From: DATFXF01 sp035258565
GTDB lineage: Bacteria > Acidobacteriota > Terriglobia > Acidiferrales > UBA7541
Length of the DNA stretch: 21,038 nt
Reading direction: 5' to 3'
Assembly: GCA_035258565.1 (NCBI GenBank)
Contig: DATFXF010000207.1
Location: 1 to 21,038, forward strand
Both the position numbers and the translations under genes were made by a program. A model generated the notes under the pieces. It was not told the origin of the DNA and did no database searches. It saw only the letters and a program-made list of their open reading frames with translations. This document shows, one piece after another, positions 19,919-21,038 of the stretch (its first letter is position 1; each line of letters opens with the position of its first letter).

Positions 19919-21038
19919 ATGCGCATCGCTATAGATACCGGTGGAACCTTCACCGACTGCCTCTATGTGCGCAAGGGGGCCATCCGAATCCTGAAGGTGC
20001 CCTCGACCCCGCAGGATCCAGCCCAGGCCATCGGCCAAGCACTCGGCCGCATCCTCGCCGCGCCCGAATCCGGCGAGCAGGCGGAGTGTCTCGATCTCAT
20101 TTGCGGGACAACGGTGGGCACCAACGCCCTTCTCGAGCGTCGCGGCGGGCGCGTGGCTCTGGTCACCACGGCCGGTTTCGAAGACTTGCTCGAGATTGGC
20201 CGGCAGGCGCGGCCGCGCCTTTACGACTTCTTCGTGGAGAGACCAGCCCCGCTCGTTCCGCGCGAGCGACGGTTTGGGCTCAACGAGCGGGTGGGCCCAG
20301 ACGGGCGCGCGCTCACGCGGCCCACGCGCGCAGAGCTGTCTCGCATCCTCGGAAGGGTTGAGCGCAGCGGAGCGCAGGCGGTTGCTGTCTGCCTGTTGTT
20401 TTCCTTTGCCAACCGAGCACATGAGCGGGCGGTGGCGCACGCCCTGCGCGCAAAAGGGTTGGCTGCTTCTATCTCGCACGAAATCCTTCCCGAGTTCCGC
20501 GAATTCGAGCGCACCGCCACGACGGTGATCAACGCGTATCTCCTGCCGGTGATGAGCCGATATCTCGCGGAAATCGCAATCGAAGCGGCCCAAGTGACAG
20601 GCCGGAAGGCTCCCCGCGCGACCCAGGTGCGCATCATGCAGTCGAACGGTGGGATCGTTTCGGCCCGCATGGCCTCGCGCGAACCGGTGCGCACGATTCT
20701 CTCTGGGCCGGCCGGGGGCGTATTGGGCGCCAGCTACGTTGCGGGGCTGGCCGGCTACGATCGCATCATCACCCTCGATATGGGTGGGACTTCGACCGAT
20801 GTGGCGCTGGTGGAGGGAGGAATCGGCATCACAAACGAATCCCAGCTAGCGGAACTGCCGGTCGCCGTGCCCATGCTTGATATTCACACGGTCGGAGCGG
20901 GGGGAGGTTCACTCGCGCGTTTCGACCGTGCGGGCGCGCTGCGCGTGGGCCCGGAGAGCGCTGGCGCCGATCCGGGGCCGATCTGCTATGGCCGTGGCGT
21001 GCAGCCGACGGTCACCGACGCGCACCTTGTGCTCGAGC
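19919..21038 (+). CDS. Hydantoinase/oxoprolinase A-type subunit, partial (3' end off the window)
   Basis: The frame runs open from ATG 19919 to the right edge (373 codons). MRIAIDTGGTFTD is the phosphate-1 motif of the hydantoinase/5-oxoprolinase N-terminal ASKHA-type domain. CGTTVGTNALLERRGGRVAL, TTAGFEDLLEIGRQARP, LLFSFANRAHE and HEILPEFREFERTATTVINAYL are all typical of HyuA. The second domain starts with RIMQSNGGIVSA and GPAGGVLGA, then LDMGGTSTDVALV and HTVGAGGGSLARFD, GPESAGADPGPICYG. Members open 5-oxoproline, hydantoin or, as acetone/acetophenone carboxylase subunits, activate substrates using ATP. The family member cannot be told without the C-terminus and partner subunit, usually the HyuB gene downstream, outside this window. 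Confidence 0.92.
   Translation, partial: MRIAIDTGGTFTDCLYVRKGAIRILKVPSTPQDPAQAIGQALGRILAAPESGEQAECLDLICGTTVGTNALLERRGGRVALVTTAGFEDLLEIGRQARPRLYDFFVERPAPLVPRERRFGLNERVGPDGRALTRPTRAELSRILGRVERSGAQAVAVCLLFSFANRAHERAVAHALRAKGLAASISHEILPEFREFERTATTVINAYLLPVMSRYLAEIAIEAAQVTGRKAPRATQVRIMQSNGGIVSARMASREPVRTILSGPAGGVLGASYVAGLAGYDRIITLDMGGTSTDVALVEGGIGITNESQLAELPVAVPMLDIHTVGAGGGSLARFDRAGALRVGPESAGADPGPICYGRGVQPTVTDAHLVLE

Noticed and set aside
18848..20593. 581-codon open frame on the minus strand
   Set aside because: It lies antisense across tsaD and the hydantoinase gene, both of which have strong family motifs on the plus strand. Long open antisense frames are common in GC-rich coding DNA, and its translation has no recognisable domain.
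1..21038. CRISPR array, toxin-antitoxin pair, restriction system or phage structural genes
   Set aside because: No regularly spaced repeats and no matching gene families were seen. The XRE regulator has no toxin-like neighbour: the next gene is a flavoprotein on the other strand, more than 130 nt away.

Overview
The window looks like a chromosomal segment of a GC-rich, Gram-negative bacterium, most probably an Acidobacteriota member. This is an inference. It rests on the LPS-heptose gene, SurA-type periplasmic and OmpA-type outer-membrane proteins, and on conserved families (radical SAM protein, short XRE regulator, Sm-like/glycine-zipper protein) that I recall from that phylum. No 16S gene or search result is available to confirm it.

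Left edge (1-1176): the right-hand end of an integrative element. A tyrosine recombinase gene on the minus strand runs off the left edge. It carries a Cys4 zinc-ribbon-like insert between its Arg-box I and the (unseen) C-terminal catalytic motifs. Beside it is an AT-rich regulatory region with tandem 10-bp repeats, then a 3' half of tRNA-Leu(CAA) lacking its 5' half, which looks like the att scar where the element ends.

Middle left (1198-7886): a radical SAM protein with a Cys-rich C-terminus (minus); an OmpA-type lipoprotein with a coiled-coil spacer (plus); a secreted Sm-like/glycine-zipper protein (plus); an XRE regulator (plus); a geranylgeranyl-reductase-like flavoprotein (minus); and an alpha/beta hydrolase fused to a multi-pass membrane domain (minus).

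Centre (7913-15422): six tightly packed plus-strand genes with overlaps or gaps of no more than 22 nt: rfaE2-type heptose-phosphate adenylyltransferase, mfd, a SurA-like PPIase, an OB/HD phosphohydrolase resembling YhaM exoribonuclease, a BlaI-family regulator and a DusB-type dihydrouridine synthase. This may be one operon linking envelope and nucleic-acid maintenance. It ends at a pair of adjacent hairpins facing the convergent rsmI.

Right (15518-21038): rsmI (minus), an FmdB-type zinc-ribbon protein (plus), galU and an eIF2B-alpha-like protein lacking the usual isomerase Cys (both minus), tsaD (plus, divergent across a perfect 12-bp palindrome), and the 5' part of a hydantoinase/oxoprolinase A-type gene running off the right edge.

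Regulation: the hexamer TAGAAT lies shortly upstream of five plus-strand starts. Several genes without a Shine-Dalgarno have a -10-like box only 6-11 nt before the start, suggesting leaderless mRNAs. I found no CRISPR array, complete tRNA, rRNA or insertion sequence. No gene set in the window is convincingly a new defence or biosynthetic system; the best leads are the zinc-insert recombinase with its att scar, the TTGWGCWCAA motif, the eIF2B-like protein and the hydrolase-membrane fusion.
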